A stretch of 64,000 nucleotides of DNA, taken from Geodermatophilus nigrescens. GTDB lineage: Bacteria > Actinomycetota > Actinomycetes > Mycobacteriales > Geodermatophilaceae. The first letter of the stretch is position 1, and each line of letters begins with the position of its first letter. Shown here in pieces: positions 54,008-62,332 of the stretch. A program made the translations under genes and the position numbers. The notes under the pieces are model-generated. The model searched no databases. It was not told where the DNA came from and saw only the letters and a program-made list of their open reading frames with translations. The DNA lies in NCBI RefSeq assembly GCF_900129495.1, contig NZ_FQVX01000005.1, positions 62,001-126,000 on the forward strand. Reading direction: 5' to 3'.

Positions 54008-55320
54008 GCAGGGCCCGCCAGGAGGACCGCACCGGCCCCGCGCCGGCCCGCCGCTGGACCGCCCGCCGCGCCGCCCTCGTCGTCGCCGCGGTGCTCGGGG
54101 CGGCGTTCGTCGTCGTGGTCGCCGTCCGGACGCCGTGGACCGTGCTGCCGCCCCCGCCCGGCGGGGCCACACCGGTCAGCGACGACGCCGGGCTGCCCGC
54201 CGAGGTGGTGCGCCGCGCCGAGGCGCTGGCCGGCGACCTGCGTCCCGCCTCGCTGGCCAACCTCCTGCTCGGCCTGGCCGTCTCCGCACTGTTCGGCCTG
54301 ACCCGCCTCGGCAGCCGGCTGGTCGGCGCGCTCGGCCGGACCGACGGCCGCCGGTGGCCGCTGACCGTCCTGGCCGCCACGGTGGTCCTGCTGCTCGCCG
54401 GGCGGCTGGCCACGCTGCCGATCAGCGCGTACGGCGAGGTGGTCCGGCACCGCTACGGCCTGTCGACCCGGTCGTGGGGGCTGTGGCTGCGCGACGTCGC
54501 CGTGAACACGGCCATCGACGCCGGCCTGACCGCGCTCGGGCTGCTCGCCCTGGTGGCCCTGGCCCGGTGGGCGCCGCGCACCTGGTGGGCGTGGGCGTCG
54601 GCGGGCGCCGCCGCGCTCGTGGTCACCGGCTCCTTCCTCTACCCGGTGGTGATCGAGCCGGCGTTCAACAGCTTCGCGTCGCTCCCGGCCGGGCAACTGC
54701 GCACCGACGTCCTGGAGCTCGCCGAGGAGAGCGGCACGCCGGTCGAGGACGTCCTCGTGGCCGACGCCTCCCGCCGGACGACGTCGCTCAACGCCTACGT
54801 GTCCGGGTTCGGCTCCACGCGCCGCGTCGTCCTCTACGACACGCTGCTCGCCGACGTGCCCGACGACGAGATCGAGTCGATCGTGGCCCACGAGCTCGGG
54901 CACGTGGCCACCGACGACGTCCTCACCGGCACGCTGATGGGTGCCCTCGGCGCGGCGGGAGCGGTGGCGCTGCTCGGCTGGCTGCTGTCGTGGCCGCCCC
55001 TGCTGCGGCGGGCGGGCGCGGGGTCGGCCGGCGACCCGCGGGTCGTGCCGCTGGTGCTGCTGCTCAGCGCCGTCGGCACGCTGGCGGCCACCCCGGTGCA
55101 GAACCTCGTCTCGCGGCACGTGGAGGCCCGCGCCGACCTGCACGCCCTCGACCTCACCGGCGACGCCGCGGCGTTCGTGGCGATGCAGCAGCGGCTGGGG
55201 GAGACCAACCTCTCCGACCCCAGCCCGCCCGCGGCCTGGCAGTGGTTCTTCGGCTCGCACCCGACGACGGCCCAGCGGGTGGCGATGGCGGAGGACTGGC
55301 TCGGACTGGGCGGCCGGTGA
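54004..55320 (+). CDS. M48-family membrane metallopeptidase
   Basis: The 438-aa Ste24/HtpX-type protease has at least five membrane helices and the zinc motif HELGH (His296, Glu297, His300) in IESIVAHELGHVATDDV. A later RHVEARADLHAL segment supplies the third ligand. It likely cleaves membrane proteins or precursors. Its stop overlaps pimB by 4 nt, so the two are co-translated. Confidence 0.92.
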   Translation: MSRARQEDRTGPAPARRWTARRAALVVAAVLGAAFVVVVAVRTPWTVLPPPPGGATPVSDDAGLPAEVVRRAEALAGDLRPASLANLLLGLAVSALFGLTRLGSRLVGALGRTDGRRWPLTVLAATVVLLLAGRLATLPISAYGEVVRHRYGLSTRSWGLWLRDVAVNTAIDAGLTALGLLALVALARWAPRTWWAWASAGAAALVVTGSFLYPVVIEPAFNSFASLPAGQLRTDVLELAEESGTPVEDVLVADASRRTTSLNAYVSGFGSTRRVVLYDTLLADVPDDEIESIVAHELGHVATDDVLTGTLMGALGAAGAVALLGWLLSWPPLLRRAGAGSAGDPRVVPLVLLLSAVGTLAATPVQNLVSRHVEARADLHALDLTGDAAAFVAMQQRLGETNLSDPSPPAAWQWFFGSHPTTAQRVAMAEDWLGLGGR

Positions 55321-56435
55321 GCCGCACGCTCGTCGTCACCAACGACTTTCCGCCGCGGCAGGGCGGCATCCAGACCTTCGTCGCCGCGCTGCTCGAGCGC
55401 CGCCCGCCGGGGTCGCTGGTGGTGCTCGCCTCCCGCTCGCCTGGCTGGGAGGCGTACGACGCGCAGCTGCCCTACCCGGTCGTCCGGCAGCGGACGTCGA
55501 TGCTCCTCCCCACCCCGGCCACCGCCCGGGCCGCGGCGGCGCTCGTCCGCGAGTACGGCTGCGACACCGTCCTGTTCGGCGCGGCCGCCCCGCTCGGGCT
55601 GCTCGCCCCGGGCCTGCGCGCCGCCGGGGCACGGCGCCTGGTGGGCGTCACGCACGGGCACGAGACCGGCTGGGTCGCCCTGCCCGTCGCCCGGCAGCTG
55701 GTGCAGCGGATCGCCGGCGGCCTCGACGTCGTCACCTACATCAGCGGGTACACCCGCGGCCGCCTGGCGCCGGCGCTCGAGGGGCGGACGCGGCTCGCGC
55801 AGCTGTCGCCGGGTGTCGACGTCGACCGGTTCACCCCGGCCGCCGACGGGACGGCGGTCCGCCGCCGGTACGGGCTGGGGGACGCGCCGGTGGTCGTGTG
55901 CGTCTCCCGCCTGGTGCCGCGCAAGGGCCAGGACGTGCTGGTGGCCGCCTGGCCGCGGGTGCTCGCCCGCCACCCCGGCGCCCGGCTGCTCCTGGTCGGC
56001 GGCGGTCCCGACGAGGCCCGGCTGCGGCGCGCGGCCCGCGGGCTCGGGGACGCGGTGGTGCTGACCGGCGCGGTGCCGCCCGCGCAGCTGCCCGAGCACT
56101 ACGCCGCGGGCGACGTGTTCGTTATGCCCTGCCGCACCCGCCGCGGCGGCCTCGACGTCGAGGGCCTGGGCATGGTGTACCTGGAGGCCGCCGCGTGCGG
56201 CCTGCCGGTGGTGGCCGGCACGTCCGGCGGGGCGCCGGAGGCGGTGCTCGACGGCGAGTCGGGCACCGTGGTGCGCGACCCGCGGTCCCCGGAGGCGGTG
56301 GCCGCCGCGGTGACCGCGCTGCTCGACGACCCGCCGCGGGCCCGGGCGATGGGCGCCGCCGGCCGCGCGTGGGTGGAGCGGCGCTGGTCGTGGACGACGA
56401 TCGCCGCCGACCTCGCCGCCCTGCTCGAGCCCTGA
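55317..56435 (+). CDS. pimB: PimB'-like GDP-mannose-dependent mannosyltransferase (GT4)
   Basis: The 372-aa GT-B glycosyltransferase begins TLVVTNDFPPRQGGIQTFVAALLER, has the VCVSRLVPRKGQDVLVAAWP nucleotide-sugar region and ends with the EGLGMVYLEAAACGLPVVAGTSGGAPEAV acid-loop typical of GT4. The start and active-site pattern match PimB', which adds the second mannose to phosphatidylinositol mannosides on the inner membrane face. Other mannose acceptors cannot be excluded. GTG in a GTGA overlap with the M48 gene. Confidence 0.88.
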   Translation: MSRTLVVTNDFPPRQGGIQTFVAALLERRPPGSLVVLASRSPGWEAYDAQLPYPVVRQRTSMLLPTPATARAAAALVREYGCDTVLFGAAAPLGLLAPGLRAAGARRLVGVTHGHETGWVALPVARQLVQRIAGGLDVVTYISGYTRGRLAPALEGRTRLAQLSPGVDVDRFTPAADGTAVRRRYGLGDAPVVVCVSRLVPRKGQDVLVAAWPRVLARHPGARLLLVGGGPDEARLRRAARGLGDAVVLTGAVPPAQLPEHYAAGDVFVMPCRTRRGGLDVEGLGMVYLEAAACGLPVVAGTSGGAPEAVLDGESGTVVRDPRSPEAVAAAVTALLDDPPRARAMGAAGRAWVERRWSWTTIAADLAALLEP

Positions 56436-56470
56436 CCGGCACGTCCCGGGGACCCGAGGGCCCGGGACGG

Positions 56471-56507
56471 CGCGAGCCCCCTCCCGCGGTGCGGGAGGGG
56501 GCTCGCG
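56471..56507. terminator. Bidirectional hairpin terminator
   Basis: A perfect 17-bp stem (CGCGAGCCCCCTCCCGC and complement) with a GGT loop lies between convergent pimB and fadD. Confidence 0.88.
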
Positions 56508-56517
56508 GCGGGCGGGG

Positions 56518-58311
56518 TCAGCGGCTGTAGAGCGCCTCAACCTCGGCGTCGAACTCCTTGACCACCACGGAGCGCTTCAGCTTGAGGCTCGGGGTGAGCA
56601 TCCCGTTCTCCTCGGTGAAGTCGGTGGCCAGCACCCGGTACCTCTTGATGGCCTCCGCCTGGGAGACGGCCCGGTTGGCGTCGGCGACGGCGGCGTCGAG
56701 CTCGGCCTTGACGTCGGGGTCGTCGGCCAGCGCGGCGACCGGGGTGTCGGCGGGCTTGCCCTTCGACTCCAGCCACAGCGGCAGCGCCTCGGCGTCGAGG
56801 GTGACCAGCGCGGCGATGAACGGCCGCTGGTCGCCGACGACGATGCACTGGCTGACCAGCCGGTGCGCGCGCAGCCGGTCCTCGAGGACGGCGGGGGCGA
56901 CGTTCTTGCCGCCCGCGGTCACCAGGATCTCCTTCTTGCGCCCGGTGATCTTCGTGAACCCGTCGGCGTCGATCTCGCCGATGTCGCCGGTGTGGAACCA
57001 GCCCTCGGCGTCGATCGCCTCGGCGGTGGCCTGCTCGTTCTTCCAGTAGCCGCGCATGACCACGCCGCCGCGGATGAGGATCTCGCCGTCCTCGGCGATC
57101 CGGAACGAGACGCCGGGCAGCGGCCGGCCGACCGTGCCGATGCGCAGCGCCTTCTCGTGGTTGACCGACGCGGCGGCGGTGGTCTCGGTGAGGCCGTAGC
57201 CCTCGAAGACGGTGACGCCGATGCCGCGGAAGAAGTGGCCCAGCCGCTCGCCGAGCGGGGCGCCGCCTGAGATGGCGCCGAGGCACCGGCCGCCGAGGGC
57301 GGCGCGCAGCTTGCCGTAGACCAGCCGGTCGAACAGCGCGTGCTGCAGCCGCAGGCCGAGGCCCGCGCCGCCGGTGTCCTGCGCCCGCGACCAGGCGATG
57401 GCGACGGCGGCGGCGCGGTCGAAGATCTTCCCCTTGCCGTCGGCCTCCGCCTTGGCCTTGGCGGAGTTGAACACCTTCTCGAACACGCGCGGCACCGCGA
57501 GGACGAACGACGGCTTGAAGGCGCCGAGGTCCTCGAGCAGGTTCTTCACGTCCGGCGTGTGGCCGGTGATCGTGCGGGTCTTCACCGCGCCGACCTGCAG
57601 GACGCGGGCCAGCACGTGCGCGAGCGGGATGAACAGCAGCAGCGACTCGTCCTCGCCGAGGAACCGGTCCAGCAGCGTGATGCCGTTGTCGATCTCGAAC
57701 AGGAAGTTGCCGTGGGTGAGCTCGCAGCCCTTCGGCCGGCCCGTGGTGCCCGAGGTGTAGATGAGCGTGGCCAGGCTGTCCGCGTTCAGCGTGGCGCGGC
57801 GGGCGGCCAGCTCGCTGTCGGGCACGTCGGCGCCGGCGGCGGTGAGGGTGGCGACGGCGTCGTCCTCGATGACGTACAGCGGCCCGAGGTCGGGCGCCTG
57901 GTCGCGCACGGAGTCGACGGCCGAGGCGTGCTCGGCGCGCTCGACGACGGCGGCGACGGCGCCGGAGTCGGCGAGGATCCAGGCCACCTGGTCGGGGCTG
58001 GAGGTCTCGTAGACCGGCACCGTGACCGCGCCCGCCGTCCAGATGGCGAAGTCGAACAGCGGCCACTCGTAGCGGGTCTTGGCCTGCAGGGCGACCCGGT
58101 CGCCGGGCTGCACGCCGGCGGCGATCAGGCCCTTGGCCACGCCGGTCACCTGCTCGCCGAACTGGCGCCAGGTGACGTCCTCCCACCGCCCGCCGCGCTG
58201 GATGCGGAGGCCGACCTCGTCGCCGTGCTTCTCGACGTTCTCGGTCAGCATGTCGGTCAGGGCCGCGTCCGGGCCCACCTCGCTCGTCGCGGGGACGCTG
58301 TACTCGCGCAC
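56518..58311 (-). CDS. fadD: Long-chain fatty-acid-CoA ligase (FadD15-like)
   Basis: The 597-aa adenylate-forming enzyme activates long-chain fatty acids to acyl-CoA. Motifs: ATP loop YTSGTTGRPKGCELTHGN, GYGLTETTA, GWFHTGDIGEIDADGFTKITGRKKEILVTAGGKNVAP, and a C-terminal lysine in LTPSLKLKRS. It belongs to the long-chain branch (AMP-dependent synthetase with LLFIPLAHVLARV). Located beside envelope-lipid genes. GTG start with GAGAGGAC upstream. Confidence 0.94.
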   Translation of the reverse strand: MREYSVPATSEVGPDAALTDMLTENVEKHGDEVGLRIQRGGRWEDVTWRQFGEQVTGVAKGLIAAGVQPGDRVALQAKTRYEWPLFDFAIWTAGAVTVPVYETSSPDQVAWILADSGAVAAVVERAEHASAVDSVRDQAPDLGPLYVIEDDAVATLTAAGADVPDSELAARRATLNADSLATLIYTSGTTGRPKGCELTHGNFLFEIDNGITLLDRFLGEDESLLLFIPLAHVLARVLQVGAVKTRTITGHTPDVKNLLEDLGAFKPSFVLAVPRVFEKVFNSAKAKAEADGKGKIFDRAAAVAIAWSRAQDTGGAGLGLRLQHALFDRLVYGKLRAALGGRCLGAISGGAPLGERLGHFFRGIGVTVFEGYGLTETTAAASVNHEKALRIGTVGRPLPGVSFRIAEDGEILIRGGVVMRGYWKNEQATAEAIDAEGWFHTGDIGEIDADGFTKITGRKKEILVTAGGKNVAPAVLEDRLRAHRLVSQCIVVGDQRPFIAALVTLDAEALPLWLESKGKPADTPVAALADDPDVKAELDAAVADANRAVSQAEAIKRYRVLATDFTEENGMLTPSLKLKRSVVVKEFDAEVEALYSR

Positions 58312-58453
58312 GCTCGGTCCTCTCTCCCCGCTCGGCCGGGGCGCCGGTGCCCGCGGTCCCGCGGCGGGACACGTCCCGACGAATCTACCGGCTGCGCCTA
58401 CCGGTGAGTAGCCGCAGCCGGGCGGCCCGGCCCGCGGGCGGGAGCGGAGCGGC

Positions 58454-58459
58454 TAGCCT
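58454..58459 (+). promoter_or_regulatory. -10 box, leaderless SRPBCC gene
   Basis: TAGCCT ends 6 nt before the ATG at 58466. Confidence 0.55.
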
Positions 58460-58465
58460 CAGGCC

Positions 58466-58897
58466 ATGGCCGAGCAGTCGACCCAGTCGATCGTCGTCGC
58501 CGCCCCGGCGGCCGACGTGATGGCGGTGATCGCCGACTTCCCGGCCTATCCGCAGTGGGTGAAGGCGGCCCGCACCGTGGAGGTGCAGGAGACGGGGCCC
58601 GACGGCCGCGCCCGCCGGGTGCGCTTCGTCATCGACGCCACCGTCCTCACCGACGAGTACGTCCTCGACTACACCTGGGACGGCGACCGGCAGGTCTCCT
58701 GGACCCTCGTGCAGAGCAAGCTCATGAAGCGGCAGGACGGCTCCTACACGCTCCGCGAGACCGGCGGCGGCACCGAGGTCACCTACCGGCTCACCGTCGA
58801 CATGGCGGTGCCGATGATCGGGATGCTCAAGCGCCGCGCCGAGAAGGTCATCCTCGACACCGCGCTCAAGGAGCTCAAGAAGCGCGTCGAGGGCTGA
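58466..58897 (+). CDS. SRPBCC (START/polyketide-cyclase-like) protein
   Basis: The 143-aa helix-grip protein begins STQSIVVAAPAADVMAVIADFPAYPQWVKAARTVEV, the family's opening, and ends in a long amphipathic helix (KRRAEKVILDTALKELKKRVEG). It likely binds a hydrophobic ligand. This gene heads a run of co-directional genes through glucokinase, an order common in actinobacteria. Confidence 0.88.
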   Translation: MAEQSTQSIVVAAPAADVMAVIADFPAYPQWVKAARTVEVQETGPDGRARRVRFVIDATVLTDEYVLDYTWDGDRQVSWTLVQSKLMKRQDGSYTLRETGGGTEVTYRLTVDMAVPMIGMLKRRAEKVILDTALKELKKRVEG

Positions 58898-58904
58898 GCC
58901 GCCC

Positions 58905-60074
58905 GTGCGCACCCTGCTGTTCTCCGGCCCCGGCGGGGCCGGCACGACCACCGTCGCGGCGGCCGCCGCGGTCCGCGCCGCGGGCGGCGGGCGCCGGGTG
59001 GCGCTCGTGACCGCGCAGGAGCCGCCGGCCGGCGTCGCGGACGCGGGCGCCGAGGTCGTCCGCGCCGATCCGGGCGCCGGGCTCGAGCGGCTGTGGGAGC
59101 GGTGGGGCGCCGAGCTGTCGGCCGCCGTCCCCGACCTGACGCTGCCGCCCGCAACGTCGGTGGTCCCGCTGCCCGGGGCGCGGGAGGTGGCGCTGCTGGC
59201 CGCGCTCGCGCGCGCCGGCGACGCTGACCTGGTCGTCCTCGACGCCGGCCCGCTGGAGACGGCGGCCGGGCTCGTCGCGCTGCCCGGGGCGCTGCGCTGG
59301 TGGCTGGAGCAGGCGCTGCCCACGCGGCTGCGGATGCTGGGGGCGGTCCGCACCGCCGCCGTCCGCGCGGGCACGGTCCGCCGCGGCGCGGTCGACGTCG
59401 CGCTCGCCGCCGTCCCGGAGCTGGAGTCCTGGCTGGGCGCCCAGGCCCTCGCCGACCCCTCGGCCACCGCCGTCCGGCTGGTCGCCGTGCCGCGGCCCGG
59501 CGCGGCCGCCGCCCTGCGCCGCGCCACCACGGCGCTGGCCGTGCACGGCCAGGCCGCGGCCGGGGTGCTCGCCCGCGTGCTGCCCGACGCGGCCGCCGGC
59601 GGCTGGTGGGCCGCGCGCCGCGCCGAGCAGGAGGAGTCGCTGGCCGCGCTGGCCGAGGTGGCGGAGGTCGTGCAGGTGCCGGAGTCCGCGGCCGCGCCGC
59701 GGGGCGCCGCCGCGCTGGCCGCGCTGCTGCCCGACCTGCCCGGGCCCGCCGGGGAGCCGGCGCCGGCGCCGGCGCCCGAGCGGGTCGACGGCGGCTGGCG
59801 GCTGGTGCTGCCGCTGCCCTTCGCCGAGCGGGGCGACGTCGGCCTGACCCGCTGGGAGGACGACCTCGTGCTCACCGCCGCGGGCACCCGCCGGTCGCTG
59901 CGGCTGGACGCGCTGCTGCGGCGGTGCGTGGTCACCTCGGGCAGCCTGGCCGACGCCGGCACCGCCCGCGCGCGGCTGGAGGTCGGGTTCGCGGCGGACC
60001 CGCAGCAGTGGCCGGCCGACCTGCTGGCCGCCCAGCAACCGGAGCCGGGCCGGGACGAGGGGGGAACGCGGTGA
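58905..60074 (+). CDS. ArsA/GET3-like P-loop protein with altered Walker A
   Basis: The 389-aa product begins MRTLLFSGPGGAGTTTVAAAAAV, lined up with the GKGGVGKTT of ArsA-type ATPases, but the catalytic lysine position holds Thr14. A DLVVLDAGPLETAAGL segment resembles the later switch region. The C-terminal third (RLVLPLPFAERGDVGLTRWEDDLVLTAAG) matches the beta domain of these proteins. ATP hydrolysis is doubtful. Not an arsenic pump: no arsB and no metal cysteines. 7 nt after the SRPBCC gene; overlaps the next by 4 nt. Confidence 0.8.
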   Translation: MRTLLFSGPGGAGTTTVAAAAAVRAAGGGRRVALVTAQEPPAGVADAGAEVVRADPGAGLERLWERWGAELSAAVPDLTLPPATSVVPLPGAREVALLAALARAGDADLVVLDAGPLETAAGLVALPGALRWWLEQALPTRLRMLGAVRTAAVRAGTVRRGAVDVALAAVPELESWLGAQALADPSATAVRLVAVPRPGAAAALRRATTALAVHGQAAAGVLARVLPDAAAGGWWAARRAEQEESLAALAEVAEVVQVPESAAAPRGAAALAALLPDLPGPAGEPAPAPAPERVDGGWRLVLPLPFAERGDVGLTRWEDDLVLTAAGTRRSLRLDALLRRCVVTSGSLADAGTARARLEVGFAADPQQWPADLLAAQQPEPGRDEGGTR

Positions 60075-60457
60075 GCGAGGCGACCGACTGGGTCGAGCAG
60101 GCCCGCCGGCTGGTCGCGGGCCTGGGCCTGCAGGGACTCGACCTCCAGGGGCTGGGTCTCCAGGGACGGGGTCTCCAGGGGCCGGGCCTCCAGGGCCGGC
60201 CGGACGGGGACGGGCACGTGCCCGGCGGGGACTGCCGCTGGTGCCCGGTGTGCCAGGTCGCCGCCGTCGTGCGCCGCCCGGAGGTGAGCGAGGCGCTGGC
60301 CGACGCGCTCACCAGCGCCGCGACCGCCCTGCGCGCCATGGCCGCCGCGGCCGCCGCGGCCGAGGAGGAGCGGCGGACCGCGCCGGAGCAGCCCGAGCAG
60401 CCCGCGTCCGCACCACCCCCGCCGGCACCGCCGGTGCAGCACATCGAGATCGCCTAG
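60071..60457 (+). CDS. Small zinc-knuckle protein with LQG repeats
   Basis: The 128-aa product is coupled to the ArsA-like gene (GTGA). Residues 17-42 are five near-identical units built on G-L-Q-G with x-L-Q-G spacing, encoded by 15-bp tandem DNA repeats between about 60118 and 60200. A CRWCPVCQ motif (two CxxC-type Cys pairs close together) and a long Ala/Glu helix follow. Homologues without the repeat seem to share the Cys motif in this gene position. Function unknown; possibly a partner of the ArsA-like protein. Confidence 0.75.
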   Translation: MSEATDWVEQARRLVAGLGLQGLDLQGLGLQGRGLQGPGLQGRPDGDGHVPGGDCRWCPVCQVAAVVRRPEVSEALADALTSAATALRAMAAAAAAAEEERRTAPEQPEQPASAPPPPAPPVQHIEIA

Positions 60458-61443
60458 TGGACGCGGCCGCGCTGCCGGCGCTGGGCGTCGACGTCGGCGG
60501 CACCAAGGTCGCCGGCGGCGTCGTCGCCCCCGACGGCACGGTCCTGGCCACCGCCCGCCGGTCCACGCCCACCGCGACGGTGGGTGAGACCGAGACGGCG
60601 ATCGCCGCGGTGGTCGAGGAGCTCGCCGCCGCGCACGGGGGAGAGCTCGCCGCGGTCGGCGTCGGCGCGGCCGGGTGGTTCGACCGCACCGGCGACGTCG
60701 TGCTGTTCAGCCCGCACCTCGCCTGGCGGCACAGCTCGCTGCGCCGCGACCTGGCCGCCCGGCTGCGGCGGCCGCTGTGGGTGGGCAACGACGCCGACGC
60801 CGCCGCCTGGGCCGAGTACCGCTTCGGCGCCGCCCGGGGCGCCGACCTCGCGCTGTGCGTCACCCTCGGCACCGGCATCGGCGGCGGGATCGTCGCCGGC
60901 GGCCGGCTGCAGCGCGGCGCGCACGGCGTCGCGGGGGAGTGGGGCCACATGCGCGTGGTGCCCGACGGCCGGCTGTGCCCGTGCGGCAACCGCGGATGCT
61001 GGGAGCAGTACGCCAGCGGGAGCGCGTTGGCCACCACCGCCCGCGAGGTCGCCACCCGCTCACCGGCGGCGGCCGCCCGGCTGCTCGACCGCGTCGACGG
61101 CGACCCCACCCGGCTCACCGGCGAGGACGTCGCGCGCGCCGCGGCCGACGGCGACCCGGTGGCGCTGGCGCTGGTCACCGACGTCGGCGAGTGGCTCGGC
61201 CAGGGCATCGCCGACCTCACCGCGGTGCTCGACCCCGACGTCGTCGTCATCGGCGGCGGGGTCAGCGTGCTCGGCGAGATGGTGCTGCGGCCGGCCCGCG
61301 AGCGGCTGGACCGGGTGCTGCCCGGACGCGGGTTCCGGCCCGGGCCGGAGGTGGTCGCCGCCACGCTGGGCGCGCAGGCCGGCCTGGTGGGTGCCGCCGA
61401 CCTCGCGCGGGCCACCGTCTGCGCGCAGGAGACCGGCGGCTGA
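60457..61443 (+). CDS. glk: ROK-family glucokinase
   Basis: This 328-aa sugar kinase phosphorylates glucose with ATP. Motifs: LGVDVGGTKVAGGVV (phosphate loop), catalytic Asp112 in VGNDADAAAW, Glu161 and His164 in GEWGHM, and the zinc motif CPCGNRGCWEQYASG (Cys174, 176, 181), and VIGGGVSVLGE. GTG start overlaps the preceding TAG by one base. Confidence 0.92.
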   Translation: MDAAALPALGVDVGGTKVAGGVVAPDGTVLATARRSTPTATVGETETAIAAVVEELAAAHGGELAAVGVGAAGWFDRTGDVVLFSPHLAWRHSSLRRDLAARLRRPLWVGNDADAAAWAEYRFGAARGADLALCVTLGTGIGGGIVAGGRLQRGAHGVAGEWGHMRVVPDGRLCPCGNRGCWEQYASGSALATTAREVATRSPAAAARLLDRVDGDPTRLTGEDVARAAADGDPVALALVTDVGEWLGQGIADLTAVLDPDVVVIGGGVSVLGEMVLRPARERLDRVLPGRGFRPGPEVVAATLGAQAGLVGAADLARATVCAQETGG

Positions 61444-61447
61444 CCCG

Positions 61448-62179
61448 TCAGACGACGGCGCCGTCGTCGCCGTCGTCGGTGGAGCGCTCCCGCATCCGGG
61501 ACAGGAACAGCCCGGCGCTGCCGACCAGCGCCGCGACCCCGAGCACCAGGCCGGTGTCGGTGGTCAGGCCCAGCACCCGCGGGGCGCCGACCAGCACGAC
61601 GCCGGCCGCGGCCAGCAGCACGGCGTAGAGCGTCGACGGGGAGGGCACGGGCACCGGCGGGGCCGGCGGCGGCTCGTAGTGCTCCTCGTCCGCGTCGTCG
61701 TCGGCGTCCCCGGCGGCGTCCCGGACGGTGTGCCGCGTCGTGTCCTCGGCCGGGGCGGGGGCCGGCGCCGGGGCGGGCCGCGACTCCTCGACGACGGTGC
61801 GCCCGTGCTCGGCCTCGTAGGCGGCCACGATGCGCCGCCACTCGGCGTCCTCGTCGAGGTCGGGGCGGGTGGAGCGGCGCTCGGCGGCGGGGCCCGCGGC
61901 CGGGACGTGGTCGTCGGCGTGCCGGTCGACCAGCGAGCGGCCCTCGCGCAGCCGCGCCCGGTCGACGAAGAGCCGGTCGGCCGGCGGGCTCGGGAGGAAC
62001 ACGGTGCGGGTGTAGGGGCCGACGTCGGCGGCCGGCTCGAGGTAGGCCGCGATCCCGGCCTCGCGCAGCACGTCGAGGAGGTGCTCGCCGACCCGCGGGT
62101 CGACGTCGCGCAGCGGGGCCCACAGGGGCGCGTCGAGGCCGTTGTCCCGGCGGCCGCGGCCGCGTCGCGGGGTCGTCAC
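61448..62179 (-). CDS. Acidic membrane protein, unknown
   Basis: The 243-aa product has an N-terminal soluble part (PLWAPLRDVDPRVGEHLLDVLREAGIAAYLEPAADVGPYTRTVFLPSPPADRLFVDR). It resembles a small alpha/beta 'DUF2007-like' signal-sensing fold. A Pro/Ala/Asp-rich disordered linker follows, then two C-terminal helices (LYAVLLAAAGVVLVGAPRVLGL and TGLVLGVAALVGSAGLFLS). Function unknown. It converges on glk. Confidence 0.7.
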   Translation of the reverse strand: MTTPRRGRGRRDNGLDAPLWAPLRDVDPRVGEHLLDVLREAGIAAYLEPAADVGPYTRTVFLPSPPADRLFVDRARLREGRSLVDRHADDHVPAAGPAAERRSTRPDLDEDAEWRRIVAAYEAEHGRTVVEESRPAPAPAPAPAEDTTRHTVRDAAGDADDDADEEHYEPPPAPPVPVPSPSTLYAVLLAAAGVVLVGAPRVLGLTTDTGLVLGVAALVGSAGLFLSRMRERSTDDGDDGAVV

Positions 62180-62307
62180 GACGGCGACCCCTGCGCGGGA
62201 ACCGGGGACGGCGCTGCAGCCACGGGGTCCTCCTCGGCGGACGGCGGTCGGGCCGGTGCGGACGCGCGCGACCGGGGGGTCGATTGTCGCCGGGACGCCC
62301 GGCTCCC

Positions 62308-62313
62308 TAGTCT
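62308..62313 (+). promoter_or_regulatory. -10 box of acyltransferase gene
   Basis: TAGTCT lies 20 nt before the start, leaving a short leader that carries AGGGAGG. Confidence 0.5.
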
Positions 62314-62332
62314 GGCAGTTCCACAGGGAGGC

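Noticed and set aside
58905-60074. Arsenic resistance function
   Set aside because: No arsB, arsC or ArsR-like gene, no metal-binding cysteines, and the P-loop lysine is missing.
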